Positions 24,227 through 35,646 are shown, counted from the stretch's first letter. The stretch: 40,071 bases of DNA from Bacillus sp. AFS073361 (GCF_002567005.1 NZ_NUZU01000030.1:123951-164021), one strand, 5' to 3'. The notes: generated from the sequence alone by a model not told the origin. Numbers and translations are program-made.

Positions 24227-25474
24227 ATGAAAAAAATTAGTTTAGCATGGCAAATTTTTATTGGTTTAATTCTTGGGATTATTGTGGGTGCCATTTTTTT
24301 CGGAAATCCACATATTGAGGAATTCTTACAGCCGATTGGAAACATCTTTTTGCGATTAATTAAAATGATTGTCGTGCCGATTGTTATTTCATGCCTTGTT
24401 GTCGGTGTGGCTGGTACGGGAGATATGAAATCGTTAGGGAAGCTCGGGGGAAAAACACTCCTTTATTTTGAAATTATTACAACGATCGCAATCGTTGTTG
24501 GGTTATTAATCGCCAATGTTTTCCATCCAGGTACAGGCGTGGACCGTTCACAACTCGTTAAATCAGACATCAGCTCCTATGTAACGACTGAAAAAGCGAC
24601 GGAATCACACTCCAAAATTGATACACTCGTGAACATCGTACCGACTAATGTGGTGCAGGCGTTCGCAAATGGGGACATGCTGGCTATTATTTTCTTCTCT
24701 GTAATGTTTGGACTTGGCGTTGCGGCAATTGGTGAAAAAGGTAAGCCGATTATCGCGTTTTTTAGGGGTACTGCTGATGCGATGTTCTATGTAACCAATC
24801 AGATTATGAAGATTGCTCCATTTGGGGTGTTTGCCTTAATTGGGGTTACAGTTTCGAAATTTGGGTTGGAATCATTAATACCGCTCGGAAAATTGGTAAT
24901 GACCGTTTATGGAGCAATGATATTCTTTATTATTGTGGTCCTTGGCATTGTCGCAAAAATAGCCGGCTATAATATTTTTAAGCTATTAGCTTACTTAAAA
25001 GACGAATTAATTTTAGGGTATTCCACCGCAAGTTCGGAAACCGTCCTTCCGAAAATCATGGAAAAAATGGAGCGAATCGGCTGTCCGAAAGGGATTACTT
25101 CATTCGTGATTCCGACTGGCTATTCCTTTAATCTCGATGGTTCAACCTTGTATCAGGCAATTGCAGCACTGTTCATCGCACAAATGTATGGTATTCATAT
25201 GAGCATTGGACATCAGATTACATTGGTCCTTATTTTAATGATTACCTCGAAAGGGATTGCGGGTGTCCCTGGTGTTTCAATTGTCGTCCTGCTTTCCACC
25301 TTAGGAAGTGTTGGTGTTCCTGTCGAGGGCTTGGCGTTTATTTTAGGCGTAGACAGGCTGCTGGACATGGCCCGTACATGTGTAAACATTGTTGGTAACT
25401 CACTAGCTGCTATAGTTATAACTAAATGGGAAGGTCATGAAGTTAAAGAACACATCGAAGAACAGGCTGCCTAA
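24227..25474 (+). CDS. gltT: Dicarboxylate/amino acid:cation symporter, GltT-like
   Basis: 415-aa secondary transporter of the glutamate-aspartate (DAACS) family. Eight membrane segments and two re-entrant hairpins are expected. The serine-rich hairpin 1 STASSETVLPKI, the TM7 motif NLDGSTLY and the TM8 substrate-binding DRLLDMARTCVNIVGN are all present. By eye the sequence is closer to B. subtilis GltT (proton/sodium-glutamate symporter) than to GltP or DctP. ATG preceded by GGGAGAG. Divergent from the GlnK/GlnL-like system, which suggests that this system senses and drives uptake of glutamate, glutamine or a C4 acid. Confidence 0.92.
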   Translation: MKKISLAWQIFIGLILGIIVGAIFFGNPHIEEFLQPIGNIFLRLIKMIVVPIVISCLVVGVAGTGDMKSLGKLGGKTLLYFEIITTIAIVVGLLIANVFHPGTGVDRSQLVKSDISSYVTTEKATESHSKIDTLVNIVPTNVVQAFANGDMLAIIFFSVMFGLGVAAIGEKGKPIIAFFRGTADAMFYVTNQIMKIAPFGVFALIGVTVSKFGLESLIPLGKLVMTVYGAMIFFIIVVLGIVAKIAGYNIFKLLAYLKDELILGYSTASSETVLPKIMEKMERIGCPKGITSFVIPTGYSFNLDGSTLYQAIAALFIAQMYGIHMSIGHQITLVLILMITSKGIAGVPGVSIVVLLSTLGSVGVPVEGLAFILGVDRLLDMARTCVNIVGNSLAAIVITKWEGHEVKEHIEEQAA

Positions 25475-25487
25475 GCTGTCATATGGG

Positions 25488-25526
25488 AACAGGCACAACT
25501 AGTGAATATAGCTGGTTGTGCCTGTT
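25488..25526 (+). terminator. Terminator of gltT
   Basis: AACAGGCACAAC with GTTGTGCCTGTT (25488-25499, 25515-25526), perfect 12-bp stem, T run from 25530. Confidence 0.92.
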
Positions 25527-25561
25527 TGGTTTTTTGCAAGGATTCTGTTCCAGCCCAAAAA

Positions 25562-25585
25562 AAGGGCTTTGAACCCAAAGCCCTT
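25562..25585 (-). terminator. Terminator of tyrS
   Basis: AAGGGCTTT and AAAGCCCTT (25562-25570, 25577-25585), six-base loop, seven T on the minus strand. Confidence 0.92.
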
Positions 25586-25591
25586 CTCCTA

Positions 25592-27080
<1,489 letters not shown>

Positions 27081-27136
27081 TAGAAGAACTACAGTTGGTT
27101 CCCTTCATAGCTTTTTATTAAATTAATGTATAGCTT

Positions 27137-27165
27137 TTTTTACCATAATTATAGTTACTTGTCAA
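27137..27165 (-). promoter_or_regulatory. Promoter of tyrS
   Basis: TTGACA (27160-27165) and TAAAAA (27137-27142) on the minus strand with a 17-base spacer; leader of about 285 bases to the tyrS start, which fits a T-box transcript. Confidence 0.72.
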
Positions 27166-27221
27166 ACACAACTGGAAATTTCAGATAATGTAGAACTTTG
27201 TCAGTTTTTATACCTTTGATA

Positions 27222-27230
27222 TGCTATAAT
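27222..27230 (+). promoter_or_regulatory. Extended -10 promoter of the penicillin-binding protein gene
   Basis: TGCTATAAT is a perfect extended -10 box, about 32 bases before the start codon. No convincing -35 box at standard spacing. Confidence 0.65.
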
Positions 27231-27261
27231 GTATGTGATTTTAGATGAGGTGATACTATAG

Positions 27262-30111
27262 ATGGTTGAAAAATTACAAGCATGGCTCGAAAAATCAAAA
27301 TCCGTACTGAACATATTTACCCATAGAAAAACGGTTAAAAGTGCAAGAATCACATATCAAGTCGTTTGGAATCTGTTTCTCCTTGTACTAACAGTAGTAA
27401 TTCTGGGTGGATCATTTGCAACAGGTGTCGGTGCTGGTTATTTTGCCTCACTTGTTAAAGATGAACCTGTCCGATCCTATGACAGCATGAAAAAGGACAT
27501 TTATAACTACACGGAAACATCTGAGTTATATTTTGCTGATAATAAATATCTTGGAAAACTCCGTACAGATTTAGAACGAGAAGAAGTAAAGCTAGAAGAT
27601 GTATCCGATTATTTGGTGAACGCAGTTGTTGCGACTGAAGACGAATACTTCTACAAACATAAAGGTGTCGTACCAAAAGCCGTATTTCGGGCAGTCTTCC
27701 AAGAAGTGACAAACTCCGCGGTACAATCCGGCGGTAGTACCTTAACACAGCAATTAATTAAAAATCAAATTTTAACCAATGAAGTTTCATTTCAAAGAAA
27801 AGCGAGTGAAATATTACTTGCCCTTCGTTTAGAGAAATTTTTTGATAAAAAGGAAATTTTGGAAGCTTATCTAAACGTGTCTACGTTAGGAAGAAACTCG
27901 TCAGGACGAAATATTGCTGGTGTCCAAGCAGCGGCAAAAGGAATCTTTGGTAAAAAGGCAAGTGATTTAACACTACCACAAGCAGCCTTCATTGCAGGAT
28001 TGCCTCAAAGCCCATTCGGATATACGCCTTTCACAAGAGAAGGGACGATAAAAGAACCAAAATATCTTGAACCAGGTCTTACAAGGATGCAAACGGTCCT
28101 AAAAAGAATGTTTGATGGTGGCTATATCACCCAAAAGCAGTATACAGAGGCCTCTGCCTATGATATTAAGAAGGATTTTATCAAACCTGTCGCAAATCCA
28201 CTCGAAAAATATCCTTGGCTAACAGTCGAAATTGAAAAGCGTTCCACTGAAGTTTTAACTACCGTCTTAGCAAAAAATGATGGGATTTCAGAAAAAGAGT
28301 TAAAGAACGATGATAATCTCGCTTATAAATATCAAATTTTAGCTAGAAATGCTTTGCGTCAAAATGGATACAAGATTCATTCGACGATTGACAAAAAAAT
28401 CTATGATGCTATGCAGAAGGTAAAGGATAATTATCAATATTACGGACCTGATAAACCTCAAGAAAAAAAGGATCCAGAAACTGGAGAGGTCAAAACGGTT
28501 ATGGAACCTGCTGAGGTGGGAGCAGAGCTGATTGAAAACAAAACTGGAAAAATTATCAGTTTTGTGGCTGGAAGGAATTATGATGATCAACAGCTTAATC
28601 ACGCAACCAATGCCATTAGACAAAACGGCTCCACAATGAAACCGCTTCTAGTGTATGCACCTGCGATTGAGTTAGGAAAAGCAGCTCCAGGCACACCGCT
28701 GCCTAACGTAGCATTAGCTTTAGCGCCCGGCAGAAGTGATCCATGGCCGCAAAACTATGACTATCGCTATAGCGGATTGGTTTCAGCACGATATGCTCTG
28801 GCGAAATCTTATAACGTTCCTGCTGTTAAACTATACAAGAGTATAGTGGAGCAGCGTCCTGCCAAGTATCTTGAAAAAATGGGATTTACCTCTTTACGAA
28901 AAGACGATTATACAAATCTAGCTACCTCGATTGGCTCGATGACAAATGGGGTAACAATTGAAGAAAATACCAATGCATTCAGCACCTTCGCTAACAATGG
29001 TAAATTTATTGATGCTTATATGATTGATAAAATTGTTGATAAAAATGGCAAGGTTATCTATCAGCATCAGGTAACACCCGTTAAAGTCTTTAAACCGCAA
29101 ACAGCTTATTTAACCCTCGATATGATGCGAGACGTTGTTAAAATGGGAACGGCAGCAGGTGTTAGAAGCCAATTAAACTTTAGCAGCGACTGGGCAGGGA
29201 AAACAGGAACAGGAAATCAATATATTGACTCCTGGTTTGTTGCTTCAAACCCTAATGTCACCTTTGGTCTTTGGAGAGGATATGATACACCAAAATCGCT
29301 TCAGACATCTGGAATGTCTTATAGTGCACGGACCAATAACTTATGGGCAAAGTTAATGAACGCTGCCTATAAAATTAGGCCAGATTTAATTGATCCGGAC
29401 AAGTCATTTAAAATGCCAAAAGGAATCGTGAAACGCTCCTATTGTGCTGTTTCAGGAATGCTTCCTTCTAAAGCTTGTTCAAAAGCAGGTTTAATCGAAA
29501 GTGATTACTTTAATGTCAATAATGTACCTACAAAAGTAGACGATAGCTTAATTGAAGCAAACTATGTCACTGTAGGTGACAAAAAATATTTAGCCTTAGA
29601 CTCTACACCAAAAGAGTTTTCCCAATTTGGTCTCGTCTTAAATCCTGATTTTATTAAGCGGATTGTTGGAAGTAACTTCCACAATTATAGTCAACTGATT
29701 CCACAGAAGGATCGTTGGGGAAAAATTCTTGTTTCAACCGCAAGAATGTACGATAACGGAAAAACTCCTGCTAGTGTTAGCGTAAACGCAAAAGGAAATA
29801 CCATATCATGGTCAGCCTCAGGGGATAAAGATGTTGTTGGTTACCGCATCTATCAAGGTGGGGCAAGTGCTAAAAAAGTAGGAAGTGTAGTCAATGGCTC
29901 TAAGCGGTCATTTAAAGTGGGGACCGGATCTTTCTATGTAACAGCAGTTGATATTGCCGGCAGGGAGTCTGCTCCATCGAATTTAGTCGATGCAGGAGTG
30001 ATTATACCAACGGAACCAACGAACCCCGTTGTACCGAATGACCCAAACGTTCCAGCTCAGCCGAATCAACCGACTAATCCGACTAATCCGACTAATCCAC
30101 CAACGCCGTAA
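27262..30111 (+). CDS. Class A penicillin-binding protein (glycosyltransferase + transpeptidase)
   Basis: 949-aa bifunctional peptidoglycan synthase. A short cytoplasmic N-terminus and one membrane helix (about 36-62) precede the glycosyltransferase domain (about 85-265; catalytic Glu126 in EDEYFYKHKG, and GGSTLTQQL at 157-165). The transpeptidase domain (about 420-700) has the acyl-enzyme Ser457 in STMK (457-460), SYN (516-518) and KTGTG (647-651). After it come a Cys pair (728, 739), a fibronectin type III-like domain (about 836-910) and a Thr/Asn/Pro-rich tail with repeated PTN units, perhaps in the wall. Ribosome site GAGGTGAT. The name among Bacillus PBP1-type paralogues is not clear. 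Monocistronic. Confidence 0.93.
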   Translation: MVEKLQAWLEKSKSVLNIFTHRKTVKSARITYQVVWNLFLLVLTVVILGGSFATGVGAGYFASLVKDEPVRSYDSMKKDIYNYTETSELYFADNKYLGKLRTDLEREEVKLEDVSDYLVNAVVATEDEYFYKHKGVVPKAVFRAVFQEVTNSAVQSGGSTLTQQLIKNQILTNEVSFQRKASEILLALRLEKFFDKKEILEAYLNVSTLGRNSSGRNIAGVQAAAKGIFGKKASDLTLPQAAFIAGLPQSPFGYTPFTREGTIKEPKYLEPGLTRMQTVLKRMFDGGYITQKQYTEASAYDIKKDFIKPVANPLEKYPWLTVEIEKRSTEVLTTVLAKNDGISEKELKNDDNLAYKYQILARNALRQNGYKIHSTIDKKIYDAMQKVKDNYQYYGPDKPQEKKDPETGEVKTVMEPAEVGAELIENKTGKIISFVAGRNYDDQQLNHATNAIRQNGSTMKPLLVYAPAIELGKAAPGTPLPNVALALAPGRSDPWPQNYDYRYSGLVSARYALAKSYNVPAVKLYKSIVEQRPAKYLEKMGFTSLRKDDYTNLATSIGSMTNGVTIEENTNAFSTFANNGKFIDAYMIDKIVDKNGKVIYQHQVTPVKVFKPQTAYLTLDMMRDVVKMGTAAGVRSQLNFSSDWAGKTGTGNQYIDSWFVASNPNVTFGLWRGYDTPKSLQTSGMSYSARTNNLWAKLMNAAYKIRPDLIDPDKSFKMPKGIVKRSYCAVSGMLPSKACSKAGLIESDYFNVNNVPTKVDDSLIEANYVTVGDKKYLALDSTPKEFSQFGLVLNPDFIKRIVGSNFHNYSQLIPQKDRWGKILVSTARMYDNGKTPASVSVNAKGNTISWSASGDKDVVGYRIYQGGASAKKVGSVVNGSKRSFKVGTGSFYVTAVDIAGRESAPSNLVDAGVIIPTEPTNPVVPNDPNVPAQPNQPTNPTNPTNPPTP

Positions 30112-30117
30112 ATAATT

Positions 30118-30151
30118 AAAACGCACCGACTGCAATGTGTCGGTGCGTTTT
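30118..30151. terminator. Bidirectional terminator between the PBP gene and acsA
   Basis: AAAACGCACCGAC and GTCGGTGCGTTTT (30118-30130, 30139-30151), perfect 13-bp stem with A- and T-rich arms between convergent genes. Confidence 0.93.
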
Positions 30152-30178
30152 ATTATTTTCCTATTGTTCAGCTGGTTT

Positions 30179-31897
30179 TTAATCTTCCATCGTAGAAAGG
30201 TCACCAGTTGGAAGGTTTAGTTCCCATGCCTTTAGAACCCGTCTCATGATCTTACCGCTTCTTGTTTTTGGCAGTTTATCACGGAAGTCAATTTCACGTG
30301 GAGCAGCGTGAGCGGCTAGTCCTTTTTTGACAAACTGACGGATATCTTCTTTTAGTTCGTCTGTAGCTGAGTAGCCGTCCCGTAGTGCTATAAACGCCTT
30401 AATGATTTCCCCGCGAACTGGGTCTGGTTTACCGATGACACCAGCTTCTGCAACAGCAGGATGCTCAACAAGCTTGCTTTCTACTTCAAACGGTCCAACA
30501 CGCTCCCCTGAAGTCATAATGACATCATCCACACGTCCTTGGAACCAGAAATAGCCATCCTCGTCCATATAAGCTGAATCGCCTGAAACATACCAATCAC
30601 CTGGCATAAAGTAAGATTCATATTTCTCAGGGTTATTCCAAATTGTATGCATCATAGAAGGCCAGCCCTTTTTAATCGCAAGGTTCCCCATCCGGTATGG
30701 AGGCAGTTCGTTTCCTTGATTATCAACAATCGCTGCTTCCACACCTGGAATTGGTTTCCCCATGGAACCAGGCTTAATTTCCATACAAGGATAATTACTA
30801 ATCAGCTGCGCACCAGTTTCTGTCATCCACCAGTTATCATGAATGCGCTTGTTGAATACTTTTACTCCCCATTTAACTACCTCTGGGTTTAAAGGCTCTC
30901 CAACACTCAGGACGTGGCGGAGGCTGCTTAAGTTGAATTTCTTCACCAACTCATCACCTGCACCCATTAACATCCGGAACGCCGTTGGTGCACTGTACCA
31001 GACCGTTACTCCAAAGTCTTCAATCATTTGATACCAAGCTTCTGGACTAAACCGCCCTCCTACAATCACATTTGATGTTCCTGTAAGCCATGGTCCAAAG
31101 ATTCCGTATGTTGTCCCTGTTACCCAGCCTGGGTCAGCTGTACACCAGTATACGTCGTCTTCTTTTAAATCGAGCACCCATTTTGCTGTCTGATAATGCT
31201 GAATCATGGCATTATGTACATGCAGTACGCCCTTTGGTTTCCCAGTAGACCCGGATGTATAATGCAGGATGAGACCATCGGTTCTGTCTACCCATTCAAT
31301 TTGAAGATCTTTACTTGCAGATTCAAATTTTTTCAGAAAGTCAATGTATGGTCCTTGTTCATCTACATTCCCACCAATAAGGAAAATAGACTTAAGAGCT
31401 GGCAGCTCTTGAACAGGTACACGTTCCAACAGTTCAGGGGTGGTAACTAAAACCTTCGCCTCACTATCTTGCAAGCGGTCCCTGACAGCCCCTTCCATAA
31501 AAGCTTCAAATAATGGACCAACAATTGCCCCAAGTTTGATGGCACCTAATACCGTAAAATAAAGTTCAGGAGAGCGCGGCATAAAAATAAAGACACGGTC
31601 GCCTTTATCAACATCCCCGAATGTTTTTAACACATTGCCCGCTTTGTTTGATAGTTCTTTCATTTCCTTAAAAGTATACTTTTCATTTCTTGAACCATCT
31701 CGATAATATAGGGCTACTTTATTTTTCCGGAAGGTTTTCGCGTGACGGTCGATGGCCTCATAAGCCATGTTGACAAGACCTGTTTCACTCCATGTAAATT
31801 CCCCTTCCGTTTCTTTCCAATCAAAATCCCTATACTTTTCTTGATAATTTACTAGATTATGATCCCCTTGTACGACTGGTAACGCTTCCACTTTCAT
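30179..31897 (-). CDS. acsA: Acetyl-CoA synthetase
   Basis: AMP-forming enzyme that activates acetate to acetyl-CoA for growth on acetate or acetoin. 572 aa, identical in length to the B. subtilis protein. Motifs: YTSGSTGKPKGVLHVH, the NWWMTETG adenylate motif, YVSGDSAYMDEDGYFWFQGRVDD and C-terminal TRSGKIMRR with Lys549, the residue that AcuA acetylates to switch the enzyme off in B. subtilis. The divergent acuABC operon carries that acetyltransferase and a deacetylase. A cre-like site lies within codons 3-7. Promoter boxes at 31931-31959. Confidence 0.98.
   Translation of the reverse strand: MKVEALPVVQGDHNLVNYQEKYRDFDWKETEGEFTWSETGLVNMAYEAIDRHAKTFRKNKVALYYRDGSRNEKYTFKEMKELSNKAGNVLKTFGDVDKGDRVFIFMPRSPELYFTVLGAIKLGAIVGPLFEAFMEGAVRDRLQDSEAKVLVTTPELLERVPVQELPALKSIFLIGGNVDEQGPYIDFLKKFESASKDLQIEWVDRTDGLILHYTSGSTGKPKGVLHVHNAMIQHYQTAKWVLDLKEDDVYWCTADPGWVTGTTYGIFGPWLTGTSNVIVGGRFSPEAWYQMIEDFGVTVWYSAPTAFRMLMGAGDELVKKFNLSSLRHVLSVGEPLNPEVVKWGVKVFNKRIHDNWWMTETGAQLISNYPCMEIKPGSMGKPIPGVEAAIVDNQGNELPPYRMGNLAIKKGWPSMMHTIWNNPEKYESYFMPGDWYVSGDSAYMDEDGYFWFQGRVDDVIMTSGERVGPFEVESKLVEHPAVAEAGVIGKPDPVRGEIIKAFIALRDGYSATDELKEDIRQFVKKGLAAHAAPREIDFRDKLPKTRSGKIMRRVLKAWELNLPTGDLSTMED
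31877..31890 (-). promoter_or_regulatory. Intragenic cre-like operator at the start of acsA
   Basis: TGGAAGCGTTACCA (minus strand) spans codons 3-7 and matches cre at 12 of 14 positions. Its core AAGCGTTACCA is also what I recall at the same place in B. subtilis acsA (start +44). Relative to the promoter predicted here it is centred near +40, where it would act as a roadblock. Confidence 0.65.
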
Positions 31898-31930
31898 TCA
31901 ATCTCCCCCTTTGAACTTATTTTAAAATTA

Positions 31931-31959
31931 CTATAGTACAAATATATACTATTCGCAAT
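31931..31959 (-). promoter_or_regulatory. Promoter of acsA
   Basis: TTGCGA (31954-31959) and TATAGT (31931-31936) on the minus strand with a 17-base spacer; -10 is 34 bases before the start codon. The rest of the acsA-acuA divergent region shows no cre-like site. Confidence 0.68.
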
Positions 31960-32121
31960 TTTTTAAAAAGTAAATTATATACATTTTTTATTTTTACTTA
32001 CTAAATGCCTAGAAAAATATTATTTTTATCTTACAGAAAATTTTGTGAAGTTACTTATCATTGATAGATTTTATGTATAATAGAATTAATATTGATGGAT
32101 TTTCCCAAGGTAGGTGATCGT

Positions 32122-32754
32122 ATGGAACACAAAAAGACATACAATGCCAAACAATTAAAAACACCCCATGGTTCTATAATTATTGAAGGACCCATTAATG
32201 CAGATAAACTGGCAGGATTTGATTTCCATGAAGACCTCATTGCATTCCGCCAGCCCCCGCAGCAGCATCAGGCCTTAATTGGAATAGCAAACCTTCCAGA
32301 AGGCAGAATTATTATTGCCAGACATCAAAATACTATTGTCGGCTATGTGACCTTCCTATACCCTGATCCGCTTGAACGATGGTCAGAAGGCAAAATTGAA
32401 AATTTAATTGAACTAGGCGCAATCGAAGTCATTCCAAAATATAGGGGCTGTTCTGTGGGTAAAAATCTTCTTATCGTCGGCATGATGGATGATGCGATGG
32501 AAGATTACCTCATTATCACGACAGAGTATTATTGGCACTGGGATTTAAAATGTACCAAATTGAATGTGTGGGAGTACCGGAAAATTATGGAGAAAATGAT
32601 GAATGCAGGTGGTCTTGAATGGTATGCAACCGATGATCCTGAAATTTGCTCGCACCCTGCCAACTGTCTCATGGCACGGATGGGGAAAAGAATCGATCAA
32701 GAAACCATCCAAAAATTTGACCGCCTCAGATTTATGAACCGGTTTATGTACTAA
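32122..32754 (+). CDS. acuA: Protein acetyltransferase AcuA
   Basis: 210-aa GNAT-family acetyltransferase that inactivates AcsA by acetylating its catalytic lysine. GNAT features are ARHQNTIVGYVTFL (beta strand 4) and the acetyl-CoA loop PKYRGCSVGKNLL (near 112-124). The start at 32122 follows GTAGGTGAT and gives the same length as the B. subtilis protein; the longer frame adds ten residues. First gene of acuABC, divergent from its target gene acsA. A TATAAT-like -10 lies at about 32077-32082. Confidence 0.96.
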   Translation: MEHKKTYNAKQLKTPHGSIIIEGPINADKLAGFDFHEDLIAFRQPPQQHQALIGIANLPEGRIIIARHQNTIVGYVTFLYPDPLERWSEGKIENLIELGAIEVIPKYRGCSVGKNLLIVGMMDDAMEDYLIITTEYYWHWDLKCTKLNVWEYRKIMEKMMNAGGLEWYATDDPEICSHPANCLMARMGKRIDQETIQKFDRLRFMNRFMY

Positions 32755-32790
32755 CTCAATGTTAAATGCTTAAGAAAGGAGGATGTTCAA

Positions 32791-33438
32791 ATGATAATAG
32801 AACAAATTATGAAAACAGATGTCGCCACACTCCTTCCGACAGATACCATTGCAGACGCCATTCAATTAATGGAATCAAGAAAAATACGCCATATCCCTAT
32901 TATCAACCATGAAAAACATTTAGTGGGCCTTGTAACAGTGGCAAAAATCCATGAAGCAACTCCATCTATTTTCCATGCGAATGAGCATCCAGAAGATATA
33001 AAAAAACCACTTAACTCAATTATGGAACGAAACGTTATTACCGGTCATCCCTTAGATTTTGTAGAGGAAGTAGCTGGCGTTTTTTATGAACATAAAATCA
33101 GTTGTCTTCCTATCATCAATAATGGGGAATTAGTCGGAATCGTGACTGAAACCGATTTACTTTGGACAATGGTGGAATTAACGGGTGCCCATCAGCCAGG
33201 TTCTCAAATTGAAATCAAGGTTCCTAATCTTGCCGGTAAACTTAGTGAAATAACCACTGTGATTAAGCAACGGAATGCAAATATTCTGAGTGTCCTCGTT
33301 TACCCTGATAAGTTGGATGATCAGTTTAAAATACTTGTGATTAGAGTACAGACAATGAATCCCACTTTATTAATTCAAGATCTTAAACAGGCTGGTTTTC
33401 ACGTACTTTGGCCTAATCTGCCGGGGATTTCACTATGA
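32791..33438 (+). CDS. acuB: AcuB, tandem CBS and ACT domain protein
   Basis: 215-aa protein. Two CBS domains (about 1-60 and 75-132: [18 protein letters not shown] and [17 protein letters not shown]) form an adenine-nucleotide-binding module, followed by an ACT-like domain (about 140-210: [26 protein letters not shown]). Its partner and ligand are not settled; it may sense nucleotides and tune AcuA or AcuC. AAAGGAGG ribosome site. The stop overlaps the acuC start by four bases (ATGA). Confidence 0.95.
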   Translation: MIIEQIMKTDVATLLPTDTIADAIQLMESRKIRHIPIINHEKHLVGLVTVAKIHEATPSIFHANEHPEDIKKPLNSIMERNVITGHPLDFVEEVAGVFYEHKISCLPIINNGELVGIVTETDLLWTMVELTGAHQPGSQIEIKVPNLAGKLSEITTVIKQRNANILSVLVYPDKLDDQFKILVIRVQTMNPTLLIQDLKQAGFHVLWPNLPGISL

Positions 33439-34607
33439 GTGATAAGTGTTCCTTCGTATTTTCAGATGAGCTTCTGAAATACAAATTCAGTAATCAACAT
33501 CCTTTTGACCAATTCCGGCTTAAATTAACAGTGGACTTATTAGAAAAGATGAATGCGCTTCATTCAGAAAATGTCATCCCGCCAAGAATAGCCTCTGATG
33601 AAGAGCTAGCCTTAATTCACGACATAAATTACATAGAAGCAGTAAAAAAAGCAGGCAATGGTCTATTATCTCCAGGAATAGCCGAAAACTATGGACTTGG
33701 TACAGAAGATACCCCTATATTCCCTAACATGCATGAAGCGAGCGCTTTACTTGTTGGAGGGACATTAACAGCCGTCGATCAAGTTATGACTGGAAAGGCT
33801 CTGCATGCTCTCCATTTAGGCGGAGGGCTGCATCATGGATTCAGGGGAAAAGCGTCTGGGTTTTGCGTGTATAATGACAGTTCGGTCGCCATCAAATATT
33901 TACAGGAAAAATATAATGCTCGTGTTTTATACGTGGATACTGACGCTCATCATGGAGATGGGGTTCAATGGTCCTTCTACGATGATCCCAAGGTATGCAC
34001 ACTGTCCATCCATGAGACAGGAAGATATTTATTCCCTGGCACTGGCAATGTAAATGAACGCGGTCAAGGGATGGGCTATGGTTACTCATTTAACATACCC
34101 GTTGATGCTTTTACCGAAGATGAATCTTGGCTTTACGCCTATACACATGCCCTTAGAGAAGTAGCTGATTTTTTTAGACCCGATGTGATTCTTACCCAAA
34201 ACGGCGCAGATTCTCACTATTTGGACCCATTAACACATCTATCTTCAACCATGAAAACCTATCGGGAAATACCTAGACTAGCCCATGAAATCGCCCATCA
34301 ATATTGTAACGGAAAATGGATTGCTGTTGGCGGCGGTGGCTATGATATTTGGCGTGTCGTTCCAAGAGCCTGGGCTATAATTTGGCATGAGATGACTGAA
34401 AACTCAAACTGTTATGGCCGTTTACCTCAAGAATGGATAGATACTTGGCAAAAAGAATCTCCAGTGGCATTACCAAAGGAATGGGATGACCCAGAAAATT
34501 TATATACCCCCATCCCGAGAAAAGCAGAGATTACCGAAAAGAATTTATTAACACTCGAAAAAGCTCTTTACCCAATTAGAAGCCAACAAAAAAGTGAGTC
34601 GATATAA
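33435..34607 (+). CDS. acuC: AcuC, class I histone deacetylase-like protein deacetylase
   Basis: 390-aa zinc-dependent deacetylase that reactivates acetylated AcsA. The arginase/deacetylase fold is shown by GGGLHHGF (129-136, the tandem histidines 133/134), DTDAHHGDG (168-176; metal ligands Asp170 and His172) and [10 protein letters not shown] (third metal Asp, near 257-260), with GGGGYD near 301. Coupled to acuB by ATGA overlap; ends in a bidirectional terminator shared with ccpA. In B. subtilis motPS (ytxDE) lies between acuC and ccpA; those genes are absent here. Confidence 0.97.
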   Translation: MSDKCSFVFSDELLKYKFSNQHPFDQFRLKLTVDLLEKMNALHSENVIPPRIASDEELALIHDINYIEAVKKAGNGLLSPGIAENYGLGTEDTPIFPNMHEASALLVGGTLTAVDQVMTGKALHALHLGGGLHHGFRGKASGFCVYNDSSVAIKYLQEKYNARVLYVDTDAHHGDGVQWSFYDDPKVCTLSIHETGRYLFPGTGNVNERGQGMGYGYSFNIPVDAFTEDESWLYAYTHALREVADFFRPDVILTQNGADSHYLDPLTHLSSTMKTYREIPRLAHEIAHQYCNGKWIAVGGGGYDIWRVVPRAWAIIWHEMTENSNCYGRLPQEWIDTWQKESPVALPKEWDDPENLYTPIPRKAEITEKNLLTLEKALYPIRSQQKSESI

Positions 34608-34643
34608 AAAGATGGGTTGACCAAGTTTGGTCAACCCATCTTT
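34608..34643. terminator. Bidirectional terminator between acuC and ccpA
   Basis: Perfect 15-bp stem (34608-34622 with 34629-34643), six-base loop, A- and T-rich arms. Confidence 0.93.
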
Positions 34644-34647
34644 ACAA

Positions 34648-35646
34648 TTATTTTGTTGAACGACGGTGTTCAATCCGGTGTGGAAGAACTACAATTTGAT
34701 CTGATACCTTTTCTTTGTTCATCAATTTGGTTAAAAGTCGCATCGCAACTGCTCCAATATCATATAACGGCTGAACGATGGTTGTTAATTGCGGACGCAC
34801 CATCAGTGACAGCCTTGTATTATCAGATGTGATAACCTCAAAATCCTCAGGAATTTTATAACCTTTGTCCTCTGCACCATGCACAACGCCAAGTGCCATT
34901 TCATCAGATCCAACCAAGATCGCCGTAGGTCTAGCTGAGATTTCCAGTAGTCTTTCGATTGCTTCAATCCCAGAGTCGTAGGTATAATCACCTTCAACGA
35001 TAAGCTCCTCATTATAAGCAATGCCAGCTTCTTGTAATGCCCTTTGGTACCCTCTAAGTTTCTTGATTGTATTCTTAGGTTCATGAAGTGGACCCACGAC
35101 AAAAGCAATATTCTTATGACCTTTTTCAATAAATTCCTTGATGGAGTCATATACCGCTTCCTCATAATCAATATTTACGGAAGGTATTGTGTTGGATTCT
35201 TCAATTGAACCCGCAAGCACAATTGGTACAGGTGATTTTTCAAATTCTTCGACATGGTCTGCTGTGATATTGCCACCCATGAATACTAGCCCGTCCACTT
35301 GTTTGCCAAGCATTGTATTAAGCAAATGTAATTCCTTGTCTTTGTTTTGATCTGAATTGCTTAAAATAATGTTGTACTTATACATTGTGGCAATATCTTC
35401 GATCCCACGAGCTAATTCTGCAAAAAAGATATTTGAGATATCGGGAATAATTACCCCGACAGTGGTTGTTTTTTTACTAGCCAATCCCCTTGCTACAGCA
35501 TTCGGACGATAGCCTAGTCTTTCAATCACTTCTAACACTTTTTTCCGTGTTACTGGTTTAACGTTCGGATTTCCGTTTACTACACGGGATACCGTAGCCA
35601 TCGAAACATTTGCTTCTCTTGCGACATCATAAATTGTTATATTCAC
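34648..35646 (-). CDS. ccpA: Catabolite control protein A
   Basis: 332-aa LacI/GalR-family master regulator of carbon catabolite control; with HPr-Ser-P it binds cre sites. The helix-turn-helix is at about 3-22 ([19 protein letters not shown]), the hinge helix [14 protein letters not shown] follows at 47-60, then the effector-like core with the HPr-contacting region. The sequence is close to B. subtilis CcpA. The start codon is GTG (35644-35646); AGGAG lies about 12 bases upstream, rather far, so translation may be modest. A cre-like site lies at 35736-35749. Several other cre-like sites are in the window (ackA, acsA, methionine gamma-lyase, gltT). Confidence 0.97.
   Translation of the reverse strand: MNITIYDVAREANVSMATVSRVVNGNPNVKPVTRKKVLEVIERLGYRPNAVARGLASKKTTTVGVIIPDISNIFFAELARGIEDIATMYKYNIILSNSDQNKDKELHLLNTMLGKQVDGLVFMGGNITADHVEEFEKSPVPIVLAGSIEESNTIPSVNIDYEEAVYDSIKEFIEKGHKNIAFVVGPLHEPKNTIKKLRGYQRALQEAGIAYNEELIVEGDYTYDSGIEAIERLLEISARPTAILVGSDEMALGVVHGAEDKGYKIPEDFEVITSDNTRLSLMVRPQLTTIVQPLYDIGAVAMRLLTKLMNKEKVSDQIVVLPHRIEHRRSTK

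Noticed and set aside
31898..32121. Cre site in the acsA-acuA intergenic region
   Set aside because: No CG-centred palindrome fitting cre was found there; the only match is inside acsA.
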